Assembly: GCA_900553225.1 (NCBI GenBank)
Contig: USCV01000014.1
Span: 1 to 30,149, forward strand
Length of the DNA: 30,149 nt
Reading direction: 5' to 3'
DNA from: an uncultured Clostridium sp.
Lineage (GTDB): Bacteria > Bacillota > Clostridia > TANB77 > CAG-508
This document shows, piece by piece, positions 16,450 to 23,454 of the stretch (positions are counted from its first letter, which is position 1; each line of letters opens with the position of its first letter). Position numbers and translations under genes: made by a program. The notes under the pieces are model-generated. The model made no database searches and was not told the DNA's origin. It saw nothing but the letters and a program-made list of their open reading frames with translations.

Positions 16450-16495
16450 TAAAAATAAAAGCCAATAATTAAGAGCTTCTCAAAATTACTGACTT
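16450..16495 (-). terminator. terminator of the tRNA cluster
   Basis: On the minus strand AAGTCAGTAAT pairs with ATTATTGGCTT (two G-U pairs; arms 16485-16495 and 16459-16469) and runs into TTTTATTTTT, directly after the tRNA-Thr CCA. Confidence 0.8.
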
Positions 16496-16497
16496 TA

Positions 16498-16574
16498 TGG
16501 AGCCACTTCTCAGATTCGAACTGAGGACCCCCGCATTACAAGTGCGGTGCTCTGGCCAACTGAGCTAAAGTGGC
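16498..16574 (-). tRNA. tRNA-Thr(TGT)
   Basis: Minus strand: acceptor GCCACTT/AAGTGGC, discriminator T, encoded CCA. The anticodon stem CGCA/TGCG holds the loop CTTGTAA, anticodon TGT. Last gene of the three-tRNA cluster, four bases after tRNA-Glu. Confidence 0.95.
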
Positions 16575-16578
16575 AAAA

Positions 16579-16653
16579 TGGTGACCCGTACGGGAATCGA
16601 ACCCATGTCTCCGCCGTGAAAGGGCGATGTCTTAACCGCTTGACCAACGGGCC
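16579..16653 (-). tRNA. tRNA-Glu(TTC)
   Basis: Minus strand: acceptor GGCCCGT/ACGGGTC with one G-U pair, discriminator A, encoded CCA. The anticodon loop CTTTCAC gives TTC; the surrounding stem is GCC/GGC with the glutamate-type sequence. Confidence 0.95.
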
Positions 16654-16668
16654 ATAAATTTAAATATT

Positions 16669-16699
16669 ACTAGGATTTAAGTTTTTCTTAAATCCTAGT
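16669..16699 (-). terminator. 13-bp hairpin between tRNA-Lys and tRNA-Glu
   Basis: ACTAGGATTTAAG (16669-16681) and CTTAAATCCTAGT (16687-16699) form a perfect stem with a five-base loop right after the tRNA-Lys CCA. The minus-strand tail TAATATTTAAATTT is not a clean T run, so it may be a partial terminator or a processing signal in the cluster transcript. Confidence 0.5.
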
Positions 16700-16700
16700 C

Positions 16701-16776
16701 TGGTGAGCCATCGCGGACTCGAACCGCGGACAACTTGATTAAAAGTCAAGTGCTCTACCACCTGAGCTAATGACCC
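16701..16776 (-). tRNA. tRNA-Lys(TTT)
   Basis: Minus strand: acceptor GGGTCAT/ATGGCTC with two G-U pairs, discriminator A, encoded CCA. The anticodon stem CTTGA/TCAAG holds the loop CTTTTAA, anticodon TTT. First gene of the cluster. Confidence 0.95.
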
Positions 16777-16818
16777 AAGTATTTACCAACCGAATTCATG
16801 TCGGTCAACATGTTTTAT

Positions 16819-16847
16819 ATTTTAAATCATTATATTCAGTTTGTCAA
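16819..16847 (-). promoter_or_regulatory. promoter of the tRNA-Lys-Glu-Thr cluster
   Basis: Minus strand: -35 TTGACA (16842-16847), 17 bp, -10 TAAAAT (16819-16824). Confidence 0.75.
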
Positions 16848-16948
16848 TAGTTTTTATAAAATTTTAATATTTATTTTATGATTTTTTTATTTTCCAATGT
16901 TTTTTCCTTATAATTTGATATATTTTACTTTTAATTTCTATTTTTTTA

Positions 16949-16978
16949 TTGTAAATGCATATTAATGTATGGTAAAAT
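16949..16978 (+). promoter_or_regulatory. promoter of the small membrane protein gene at 17004
   Basis: -35 TTGTAA (16949-16954), 18 bp, -10 TAAAAT (16973-16978). Confidence 0.6.
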
Positions 16979-17003
16979 ATTTTCCAAGTAAGGGGTGATT
17001 TCT

Positions 17004-17273
17004 ATGTACGATACAAATCAAAACATTCCAAATGAGTATAAACCACTTTCAGCATGGGGATATGTTGGTTATAATTTATTATTTAGTATACCAATAATCG
17101 GATTTATATTTTTAGTGGTATTTGCGCTTGACTCTAGTAATATTAATAGAAGAAACTATGCTAGATCTTTTTTTTGCTGGATATTAATTTGTATTATTTT
17201 ATCTGTTATCGTGTTTGCAATATTTATGGCAATGGGTATATCTATATATAGTTTAAACTCTTCTGGATTTTAA
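17004..17273 (+). CDS. small two-helix membrane protein of unknown function
   Basis: 89 residues from the ATG at 17004; the extended Shine-Dalgarno site AAGGGGTGAT ends four bases before it, while the in-frame GTG at 16995 lies within that site. The soluble start (NIPNEYKPLSAWGYVGYN) leads to two membrane helices (about 22-42, LLFSIPIIGFIFLVVFAL; and 56-78, FFCWILICIILSVIVFAIF), with the loop SSNINRRNYARS between them. I recall similar NxNRRNxARS proteins in clostridial genomes, but none with a function. Own promoter and terminator. Confidence 0.8.
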   Translation: MYDTNQNIPNEYKPLSAWGYVGYNLLFSIPIIGFIFLVVFALDSSNINRRNYARSFFCWILICIILSVIVFAIFMAMGISIYSLNSSGF

Positions 17274-17297
17274 GATATATCTAATAATTTTACTCTA

Positions 17298-17337
17298 AGA
17301 ACTACCAAATACATAAATATTTTGTAGTTCTTTTTTT
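17298..17337 (+). terminator. rho-independent terminator
   Basis: AGAACTACCAAATA (17298-17311) pairs with TATTTTGTAGTTCT (17318-17331, two G-U pairs) and is followed by a T run to 17337. Confidence 0.88.
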
Positions 17338-17414
17338 ATTTTTTAACTTTTTCCATTAAATCATTTAGATGTATTATACATATCTATCATTTTATTTTTT
17401 GATATTATAAAACT

Positions 17415-17445
17415 AAAAAAGAGCAATTAAAAACTTTAACTACTC
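17415..17445 (-). terminator. terminator of the DUF1858 gene
   Basis: On the minus strand GAGTAGTTAAA pairs with TTTAATTGCTC (two G-U pairs) and runs into TTTTTT. Confidence 0.8.
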
Positions 17446-17468
17446 TCATATTCTATAATAATATTATA

Positions 17469-17654
17469 TTATTCTTCATTTAATTTTTTCACTAGTTCTT
17501 CTACGTCAATTCCGTGCACTTGACATGCCTCTTCAATAGTTTCTTCTTGTGATGCAGGACATCCTAAACAATGCATTCCTGCTTGTAATAAAATTTCTGC
17601 CTTTTCTGGTGCAGTTTCCATTATCTCACCTATTTTAGTATCTTTATTAATCAT
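17469..17654 (-). CDS. DUF1858 redox-disulfide domain protein
   Basis: 61 residues. The whole protein matches the DUF1858 family, also described as the hybrid-cluster-protein-associated redox disulfide domain: INKDTKIGEIMETAPEKAEI, then GMHCLGCPASQEETIEEAC. C29 and C32 form the C-x-x-C pair, with a third cysteine at 44. A small cytosolic thiol-redox or cluster-associated role is inferred from the family; no partner gene is adjacent. AAGGAGG precedes the ATG. Promoter: TTGCAC (17735-17740), 17 bp, TATAAT (17712-17717) on the minus strand. Confidence 0.9.
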   Translation of the reverse strand: MINKDTKIGEIMETAPEKAEILLQAGMHCLGCPASQEETIEEACQVHGIDVEELVKKLNEE

Positions 17655-17711
17655 TTTTTTCCTCCTTGTATAATATTGAACAATAAAAAAAGTATGTCCA
17701 ACTTGTTCTTT

Positions 17712-17740
17712 ATTATACCAATTTTTCTCCTTATGTGCAA
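17712..17740 (-). promoter_or_regulatory. promoter of the DUF1858 gene
   Basis: Minus strand: -35 TTGCAC (17735-17740), 17-bp spacer, -10 TATAAT (17712-17717) preceded by TGG. Confidence 0.75.
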
Positions 17741-17789
17741 CTTTATTATATTATTTAGTTTAAAAATTACATTATTTTTAAAAAAAGTA

Positions 17790-17818
17790 TAGACAAATAA
17801 AAAAAATTATTGTAATAT
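17790..17818 (+). promoter_or_regulatory. promoter of the T4SS-like operon
   Basis: -35 TAGACA (17790-17795), 17 bp, -10 TAATAT (17813-17818) preceded by TG. It is 26 bp before the first ORF of the operon. Confidence 0.6.
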
Positions 17819-17844
17819 CTTTATATTCGAAGGGAGTGATTTAA

Positions 17845-17991
17845 ATTCAAATTCTATTTAATTTATTTTTAATAACTTTTTTTATCAATTTTTTTATTAT
17901 TCTTTATTCAATTTATACATTCTTTGAATTACATATTTTCCATAATAAACAAGGTTCTAAATTACAAATAAAAAACAAGTTCTCAGATTGA
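17845..17991 (+). CDS. 48-residue membrane protein with ATT start, first gene of the T4SS-like operon
   Basis: Not found by ordinary start-codon searches. The frame opens directly after a TAA with ATT at 17845 and has no ATG, GTG or TTG. A Shine-Dalgarno site AAGGGAGTGAT (17830-17840) ends four bases before ATT, the same spacing as in the downstream genes. The product is one long hydrophobic helix (ILFNLFLITFFINFFIILYS) followed by an aromatic stretch and a basic tail (KQGSKLQIKNKFSD). Its TGA lies two bases before the ATG of the coupling protein, which suggests translational coupling. Function unknown; a small subunit or leader peptide for the secretion operon is inferred. The ATT start is inferred from site and frame only. 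Confidence 0.55.
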   Translation: MQILFNLFLITFFINFFIILYSIYTFFELHIFHNKQGSKLQIKNKFSD

Positions 17992-17992
17992 A

Positions 17993-19687
17993 ATGAAAAA
18001 ACGAATTTATTTTATCTCTTTATTCTCATCTTTTTTATTATTTTTAGGTATACTATTATTTTTTCCTATTTACACGACTAAACATTTGATTTTTTATTAT
18101 GCAATTCATCCTTTTGACATATGCATAGAAAAATCATATCTTTGGAAGCTTATTAAATTGTTATTTTTTATATTTTACATTCTCTCATCTATTATAATAT
18201 CCAATTCAATTTACTCAATCAAATCAAACAAAGCAGCAAATGAAAAAAAAAATAAAAAGGTAACTAACTCAATAATTAATTCTGATTTAAATTTATTAAT
18301 TGGATACAACAAAGAGAATTCGCCGATTTACTTATGTGAAAAATCTTTATATCAAAATATATTGATTACAGGAACGATTGGTAGTGGTAAAACGAGTTGT
18401 GCTATGTTCCCCTTTACCAAACAACTTATTGAATATAAATCAACTATAATCACAGAAAAAATTGGTATGCTAATATTAGATGTTAAGGGAAACTTTCATT
18501 CACAAGTATCATATTATGCTAAAAAAAATAATAGATTAGATGACCTAATTATAATTGAACCTGGAGGAAAGTATAAATATAACCCACTAAACAAACCAAA
18601 CCTAAAATCATCTGTCCTAGCTAATAGATTAAAAAATATATTGCTATTATTTTCACCAAATAATTCTGAATCTTATTGGTTAGATAAGGTAGAACAGGTT
18701 TTAACAGAATGTATTAAATTATGTAGATTATATAACGATAATTATGTAACTTTTGAAGAAATTCATAATTTAGTTAATAATCCAAATTATTATACAAAAA
18801 AAATTGAAATTCTTAGAAATTTGTTTTTAACTCAACAGCTAAATCAAGAAGATATGTACAATCTATCATCTGCATTAAACTTTTTCGAAAATGAATATTT
18901 GCAACTGGATCCTAGAACATTGTCAATTTTAAAATCGGAAGTTACAAGAATAACGAATTGCTTTTTATCTGATTACGAAATATATAAAACCTTTAATCCA
19001 AGTAAAAATGAAGAAAACTTTTATGGTTTTAAAGATTTAATTACGTCTGGAAAAATTGTAGTTTTAAATATGAATATTGCAGAATACAAAAATATTTCAA
19101 AACTAATAGCAGCATATTTAAAATTTGATTTTCAAACAGAAGTATTGTCTAGATTATCACACCAAGAGTCTATACGTAAAGTAGCATTTATTTCTGATGA
19201 ATATCATGAATATGTTACAAGTAATGATGCAGATTTTTTTGCACAGTGTAGAGAAGCAAAATGTATTAATATTTTAGCAACACAAAGCTATAGTTCATTG
19301 CTTAATACATTAAAAGATGAAAAAACTTTCAAAGTTCTTGTACAAAATTTAGTAAATAAACTTTGGTTCAGAACTGATGATTATTTTACAATAGAAAATG
19401 CCCAAAAACAAATTGGTAAAGAAGAAAAATTAAAAACATCAACAACGATATCTGAGAGTGCAAAAGAAACACATTATAATTTTTTTACAAATACACTTAA
19501 CTCCAAACTTTCTAATATATCAGAAAGTATAAATAAATATTCTCAATTTGAATTTATTTATGACACGAGTTTTTTTACTCAAAAATTAGAAACATTTTCT
19601 TGTTTATCTTTCTTATCTAACGGTGAACAAATTATTACTCCCCAAAAAATAACTTTAATCCCATATTTTATTTCAGAAGAAAGGTAG
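17993..19687 (+). CDS. VirD4/TraG-type coupling ATPase
   Basis: 564 residues. Two N-terminal membrane helices (about 5-26 and 53-74) are followed by a cytosolic P-loop domain: Walker A GTIGSGKT (127-134), a conserved LILDVKGNFHSQV strand, and Walker B VAFISDEYHEYV (about residue 400) followed by FFAQCREAKCINILATQSY, the region that in TraG/VirD4 proteins contains the motif TQ after Walker B. This is the arrangement of type IV coupling proteins, which dock DNA or protein substrates to a type IV secretion channel as membrane-bound hexamers. It is shorter than VirD4 of classical systems. No relaxase is nearby, so the substrate is unknown. Start ATG; stop overlaps the ribosome binding site of the pilin-like gene. 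Confidence 0.88.
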   Translation: MKKRIYFISLFSSFLLFLGILLFFPIYTTKHLIFYYAIHPFDICIEKSYLWKLIKLLFFIFYILSSIIISNSIYSIKSNKAANEKKNKKVTNSIINSDLNLLIGYNKENSPIYLCEKSLYQNILITGTIGSGKTSCAMFPFTKQLIEYKSTIITEKIGMLILDVKGNFHSQVSYYAKKNNRLDDLIIIEPGGKYKYNPLNKPNLKSSVLANRLKNILLLFSPNNSESYWLDKVEQVLTECIKLCRLYNDNYVTFEEIHNLVNNPNYYTKKIEILRNLFLTQQLNQEDMYNLSSALNFFENEYLQLDPRTLSILKSEVTRITNCFLSDYEIYKTFNPSKNEENFYGFKDLITSGKIVVLNMNIAEYKNISKLIAAYLKFDFQTEVLSRLSHQESIRKVAFISDEYHEYVTSNDADFFAQCREAKCINILATQSYSSLLNTLKDEKTFKVLVQNLVNKLWFRTDDYFTIENAQKQIGKEEKLKTSTTISESAKETHYNFFTNTLNSKLSNISESINKYSQFEFIYDTSFFTQKLETFSCLSFLSNGEQIITPQKITLIPYFISEER

Positions 19688-19694
19688 TGATTTT

Positions 19695-20024
19695 TTGAAG
19701 AAAAAAATTTATTTTATTTTTTTTATATTATTATTTATTATAATTCTATTATCTTGTCTATCTACAAATTCATTTTGTGCAGACCCTAAAATTATTACAA
19801 AATTAAACAGTGCATTTATTAAGATTAAAGATTGGATTTTAAAGCTCTCAACTCCTGCTGCTGCGGTTGCTGTTGGAACAGGTGTATTTATGAAAAAGTT
19901 TAGTTTTGGAGATGAAGAAAGAATACGAACTGGTAAGAAATTAATAAGAGGTTCTTTATATTCTTATGGATTTATTTTAGCAACAGATTTAATACTTGCT
20001 GCAATTAAAAGTCTAGTTGGATAG
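19695..20024 (+). CDS. VirB2/TrbC-like pilin-type membrane protein
   Basis: 109 residues from TTG at 19695. AAGGTAGTGAT ends three bases before it and overlaps the stop of the coupling protein. A signal peptide (MKKKIYFIFFILLFIIILLS, then CLSTNSFCA-D) is followed by two hydrophobic segments: about 52-67, TPAAAVAVGTGVFM, and about 88-107, YSYGFILATDLILAAI. This size and layout match VirB2/TrbC pilin subunits of type IV secretion systems. The position between the coupling protein and the VirB6-like gene supports this. Similarity is by architecture only, not a diagnostic motif. Confidence 0.75.
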   Translation: MKKKIYFIFFILLFIIILLSCLSTNSFCADPKIITKLNSAFIKIKDWILKLSTPAAAVAVGTGVFMKKFSFGDEERIRTGKKLIRGSLYSYGFILATDLILAAIKSLVG

Positions 20025-20037
20025 GATGTGATATATC

Positions 20038-20916
20038 TTGAATGCATCAAAAATTAATATAACGGAAGTAATAATAAAAACCTTGAATTCTTTATTTGAA
20101 AATTTATTTTCTTCTATAGACAATAACATTTATACTGTTTTAGATGATATAACATTTATAAATTCAGATATATTAAAAGATATGTTTTTTAAAAATATAT
20201 TTGGTACAAATTCTCAAAGTGGAATATTACTAATTGTAAATTCGTTATTAGTTGGAATTGTAATATATTATATTATTAGATTATTATATGCTCATTTTTT
20301 ATCAATAGAAATAGAAAAACCTATACAATTCATTTTTAAATTACTATTTTTTTCAATAATAATAAATTGTTCATTTTTTATTTGCGAACAATTTATTACA
20401 ATTAACTCTTACGTTTCTTCATCAATTAGAGAAATCGGTGAGTCACTATTTAAAATTAATATTTCATTTTCAGAATTAGTAAAGAAATTAAACTCAACTA
20501 TTAATATAACAAACTCTAATTTTAACGTTTTTTCTCTTGATGGAATAATAAAAAGCTTTATTTCTATAGAATTATTAAACTTGGTTTTTGTGCAATCTTT
20601 ACGATATGTATTAGTTAAAATATTTATACTAATAACTCCCTTCGCATTATTGAGTCTAATTAATAAATCTACATCATGGTTTTTTAAGTCATGGTTTAGA
20701 ACTATCTTTTCTTTATTAATTATTCAATCATTTATAAGTATAATATTATTAATCACGTTTTCTATTAATTCTACTTCTCCTAATATTCTTACTAAATTAA
20801 TGTACATTGGTTCATTATATGCAATAATAAAGTCTAATTCCTATCTAAAAGATTTAATTGGTGGAATCAGCACCAATATTTCAACTAATTTTTATTCCTT
20901 AAAGTATAAAAAATAA
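20038..20916 (+). CDS. VirB6/TrbL-like polytopic membrane protein
   Basis: 292 residues from TTG at 20038; the AGGATGTGAT site ends five bases before it and an in-frame TGA lies nine bases upstream. An N-terminal soluble part of about 60 residues precedes five or so membrane helices: ILLIVNSLLVGIVIYYIIRL, FIFKLLFFSIIINCSFFI, LVKIFILITPFALLSLI, FSLLIIQSFISIILLITFSI and LMYIGSLYAII. The ITPFALLSL plus W-F-K-S-W motif resembles the conserved core of VirB6/TrbL, the inner-membrane channel component of type IV systems. Ser/Asn/Ile-rich composition is as in the neighbouring genes. Confidence 0.75.
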   Translation: MNASKINITEVIIKTLNSLFENLFSSIDNNIYTVLDDITFINSDILKDMFFKNIFGTNSQSGILLIVNSLLVGIVIYYIIRLLYAHFLSIEIEKPIQFIFKLLFFSIIINCSFFICEQFITINSYVSSSIREIGESLFKINISFSELVKKLNSTINITNSNFNVFSLDGIIKSFISIELLNLVFVQSLRYVLVKIFILITPFALLSLINKSTSWFFKSWFRTIFSLLIIQSFISIILLITFSINSTSPNILTKLMYIGSLYAIIKSNSYLKDLIGGISTNISTNFYSLKYKK

Positions 20917-20952
20917 TTTTTACTAGTATTATTTTAGACTGGAGGTGATGTT

Positions 20953-21237
20953 ATTAAATTTATAATTCCTCATAATTACAAATTTCGAACAAAACTATTT
21001 GGCATAATAGATTATTCAACAATTTTTTTCAATATCATATGGTGTATAATAATTATTTTAATATTAAATTTATTTCATATTAGTTTTACAATAAAAATGT
21101 ATATATTTATTCTTACTTGTTTTCCATTTTTATTACTAACATCAATAAGTTTCTATCACGAGAATATAGTGTATGTATTTTTCTATATATTAAATTTTTT
21201 TAAAAAAAGAAAGATATATATTTTCAAAAAATACTAA
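20953..21237 (+). CDS. PrgI/VirB3-like small membrane protein with ATT start
   Basis: 94 residues, missed by normal start-codon searches. GGAGGTGAT (20941-20949), a perfect anti-Shine-Dalgarno match, ends three bases before ATT at 20953; the ATG at 20948 overlaps that site and its frame stops after five codons. An in-frame TAG at 20935 rules out any earlier canonical start. The product has a basic N-terminus (KFIIPHNYKFRTKLFGIIDY) like the IP-x-N-x-K-x-R start of PrgI proteins, two membrane helices (about 20-44 and 50-65), an aromatic linker and a basic end (FFKKRKIYIFKKY). PrgI/VirB3-like proteins usually sit next to VirB4 in Gram-positive T4SS clusters; here VirB4 is across gyrA. The stop is a tandem TAA-TAG. 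Confidence 0.6.
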   Translation: MKFIIPHNYKFRTKLFGIIDYSTIFFNIIWCIIIILILNLFHISFTIKMYIFILTCFPFLLLTSISFYHENIVYVFFYILNFFKKRKIYIFKKY

Positions 21238-21325
21238 TAGTCTAAAATCATATAATGCAATATTATATAATTAACACCATAAATTTATATTTAGTTTTCT
21301 TTTGTTAACTATTTTTCTTTCCATA

Positions 21326-21354
21326 TTGTAAAAACTGATTTTTAATGATATAAT
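21326..21354 (+). promoter_or_regulatory. promoter of the dnaD-dnaI pair
   Basis: -35 TTGTAA (21326-21331), 17 bp, -10 TATAAT (21349-21354). It separates this pair transcriptionally from the secretion operon, although no strong terminator is seen between 21238 and 21325 (only a weak 7-bp A/T stem at 21250-21268). Confidence 0.75.
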
Positions 21355-21387
21355 TTGACAATAATGTCGTTAAAAGGAGGCTTTTCT

Positions 21388-22359
21388 ATGAAACTAGAGC
21401 AAAATGACAAATCACTATTATTTTCTTTCACCCCATTACCAGATATTTTCTTTACAGAATACTTATCACAATTGTCTGGTAATTGTATAAAGGTATATCT
21501 TTACTTACTATTTTTATCAAAGTATGGAAAAGATATAAAATTAAATGATCTATCAAAAAAATTAGAACTACCTCTAAAAATAATACAAGATTCTGTTAAA
21601 CAACTTGAAGACGAAAATATTATAATAAAGAAAAACACAGGATACATAATTAATGATTTACAAGAAATTGAGCTTCATAAATTATATAATCTTAAGGTTT
21701 CTTCTTCTGCTGAACAATTAGAAAAATCAGTAAAAAATCAATATAGAGCAAAGGCTATTGAAAATATTAACAATCAATTTTTTCAAGGAATTATGTCTCC
21801 ATCTTGGTATAGTGATATTGACCTATGGTTCAATAAATATGGCTTTGATGAAGAAGTAATGATAGCTCTATTTGGATACTGTTTTAATCGCTCTGCTTTA
21901 CATAGAAATTATATTCAAACAGTTGCTGAAGCATGGTATAAAAACAATATAAAAACTTTTAATGATTTAGATATTTACTATGAAAAACAAGAAAAAATAA
22001 AAAAAATATCAAAGAACATTTCAAAAAAACTTGGAATTTCAAGGCAGCTAACACAATATGAAGAGGCTTATATTGAAAAATGGACGTTAGACTATAATTA
22101 TTCTATGGACATTATAGAAATTGCGTTAAAGAAAACCACCTCAAAAGCAAACCCTAGCTTTGATTATTTAGACAAGCTACTAACAGATTGGCATGATAGA
22201 AAGCTTAATTCAACAGATGCTATTATAAAATTTTTAAATGAAATGAAACAGAAAAATAAATCAATAAAAGATTTAGAAAAGAAGTCTGGATATAACAATT
22301 ACGATCAAAGAAACTATAATGATTTAAATAATTTATATGCAAATAATGTTAATATATAA
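21388..22359 (+). CDS. dnaD: DnaD-like replication initiation protein
   Basis: 323 residues from the ATG at 21388, which follows AAAAGGAGG; the in-frame TTG at 21355 overlaps the promoter. The N-terminal winged-helix part (SGNCIKVYLYLLFLSKYGKD; LNDLSKKLELPLKIIQDSVK) is as in DnaD. Two helical DnaD C-terminal modules follow (about 130-200 and 235-290; AVAEAWY and YIEKWTLDYNYSMDIIEIAL with the YxxxI-like pattern). DnaD remodels DNA during replication start and restart and helps load the helicase with DnaI. The gene directly upstream of a DnaI/DnaC-like loader is the usual clostridial pair. Residues 300-323 are a polar tail. Confidence 0.88.
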   Translation: MKLEQNDKSLLFSFTPLPDIFFTEYLSQLSGNCIKVYLYLLFLSKYGKDIKLNDLSKKLELPLKIIQDSVKQLEDENIIIKKNTGYIINDLQEIELHKLYNLKVSSSAEQLEKSVKNQYRAKAIENINNQFFQGIMSPSWYSDIDLWFNKYGFDEEVMIALFGYCFNRSALHRNYIQTVAEAWYKNNIKTFNDLDIYYEKQEKIKKISKNISKKLGISRQLTQYEEAYIEKWTLDYNYSMDIIEIALKKTTSKANPSFDYLDKLLTDWHDRKLNSTDAIIKFLNEMKQKNKSIKDLEKKSGYNNYDQRNYNDLNNLYANNVNI

Positions 22360-22383
22360 AAACTTTTAAGGATGTGTATAAAC

Positions 22384-23379
22384 ATGAATAATACAAATTT
22401 AAGAACAATTTTAAATGACTACGAAAAAAAAAGAATATATGAAATCAACGCATTAGAAGCAAGAAAAAATGAATTATATATTCAAATACCAAGGCTAAAA
22501 CAAATTGATTCTGAATTGAGTTCATCATCAATTTCCGTAACCAAAAATATACTTAAATATAACAACCCATCTTTAATAAATGATTTAAAGAAAACAATTA
22601 GAAACTTACAGGAAGAAAAAAAATCTCTATTAAATTCTATTGGTAAAGATGAATCGTATTTAAAAATTCATTACGATTGTGAATTATGTAAAGATACAGG
22701 TTACATTACAGAAAATTATCGAACAATTAAATGTAATTGTCTAAAACAAAAAATATTTGATTTAGAATATAATAAAACTAATATCTATAATCTATCAGAT
22801 CAAAATTTTTCAAACTTCAAATCCACATTTTATTCTGATGCTGTTGATAAAGAAAAATATAAGTCAGATATCTCACCAAGAGAAAATATCGAAATAATAA
22901 AAAAGATATGTAATAATTTTATAGATAATTTCAACGACAAAAATGAAAAGAATTTATTATTTACTGGAAATACAGGATTAGGAAAAACATTTTTATCTAG
23001 TTGCATCGCTAATGAACTACTAAAAAGAGGTAAAACCGTACTTTACCAAACTGCACCTGTTATGTTTGATACAATTATAGATTATAGATTTGGAAAAAAT
23101 TCTTCTAATATTTATAATAATTTACTTGATGTTGACTTGTTAATTATTGACGATTTAGGTACTGAATGTATGAATAATATGAAATTTACAGAATTTTTTA
23201 ATATTATTAATACTAGACTTTTAAATAATAATAATAAATGTACAAAAACAATAATATCAACAAATTTAAATCTTCAAAATTTATTTAATTCATATGATGA
23301 GAGGATTGTTTCCAGATTTGTCGGATATTACAATATTTGTAGATTCTTTGGAGACGATATTCGTTTTATAAAAAAATAA
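22384..23379 (+). CDS. DnaI/DnaC-type helicase loader ATPase
   Basis: 331 residues from the ATG at 22384; AAGGATGTG lies at normal spacing, whereas the in-frame ATG at 22372 is part of that site. Residues 1-95 are coiled-coil-like. A zinc-binding-type segment C-x-x-C ... C-x-C (DCELCKDTG, KCNCLKQK) precedes the AAA+ domain: Walker A FTGNTGLGKTF, sensor strand TVLYQTAPVMFD, Walker B DLLIIDDLGTE and arginine finger region YDERIVSRF. The family loads the replicative helicase DnaC/DnaB onto DNA with DnaD. Convergent with gyrA, with a shared terminator. Confidence 0.9.
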   Translation: MNNTNLRTILNDYEKKRIYEINALEARKNELYIQIPRLKQIDSELSSSSISVTKNILKYNNPSLINDLKKTIRNLQEEKKSLLNSIGKDESYLKIHYDCELCKDTGYITENYRTIKCNCLKQKIFDLEYNKTNIYNLSDQNFSNFKSTFYSDAVDKEKYKSDISPRENIEIIKKICNNFIDNFNDKNEKNLLFTGNTGLGKTFLSSCIANELLKRGKTVLYQTAPVMFDTIIDYRFGKNSSNIYNNLLDVDLLIIDDLGTECMNNMKFTEFFNIINTRLLNNNNKCTKTIISTNLNLQNLFNSYDERIVSRFVGYYNICRFFGDDIRFIKK

Positions 23380-23381
23380 CT

Positions 23382-23433
23382 AAAAATAAATAGAATACTA
23401 TCATTAACCTGAATATGTATTCTATTTATTTTT
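23382..23433. terminator. bidirectional terminator between dnaI-like gene and gyrA
   Basis: AAAAATAAATAGAATAC (23382-23398) and GTATTCTATTTATTTTT (23417-23433) form a 17-bp perfect stem with an 18-base loop and T-rich ends on both strands. Confidence 0.85.
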
Positions 23434-23454
23434 AATTTGTGTTTTTATTTCATA

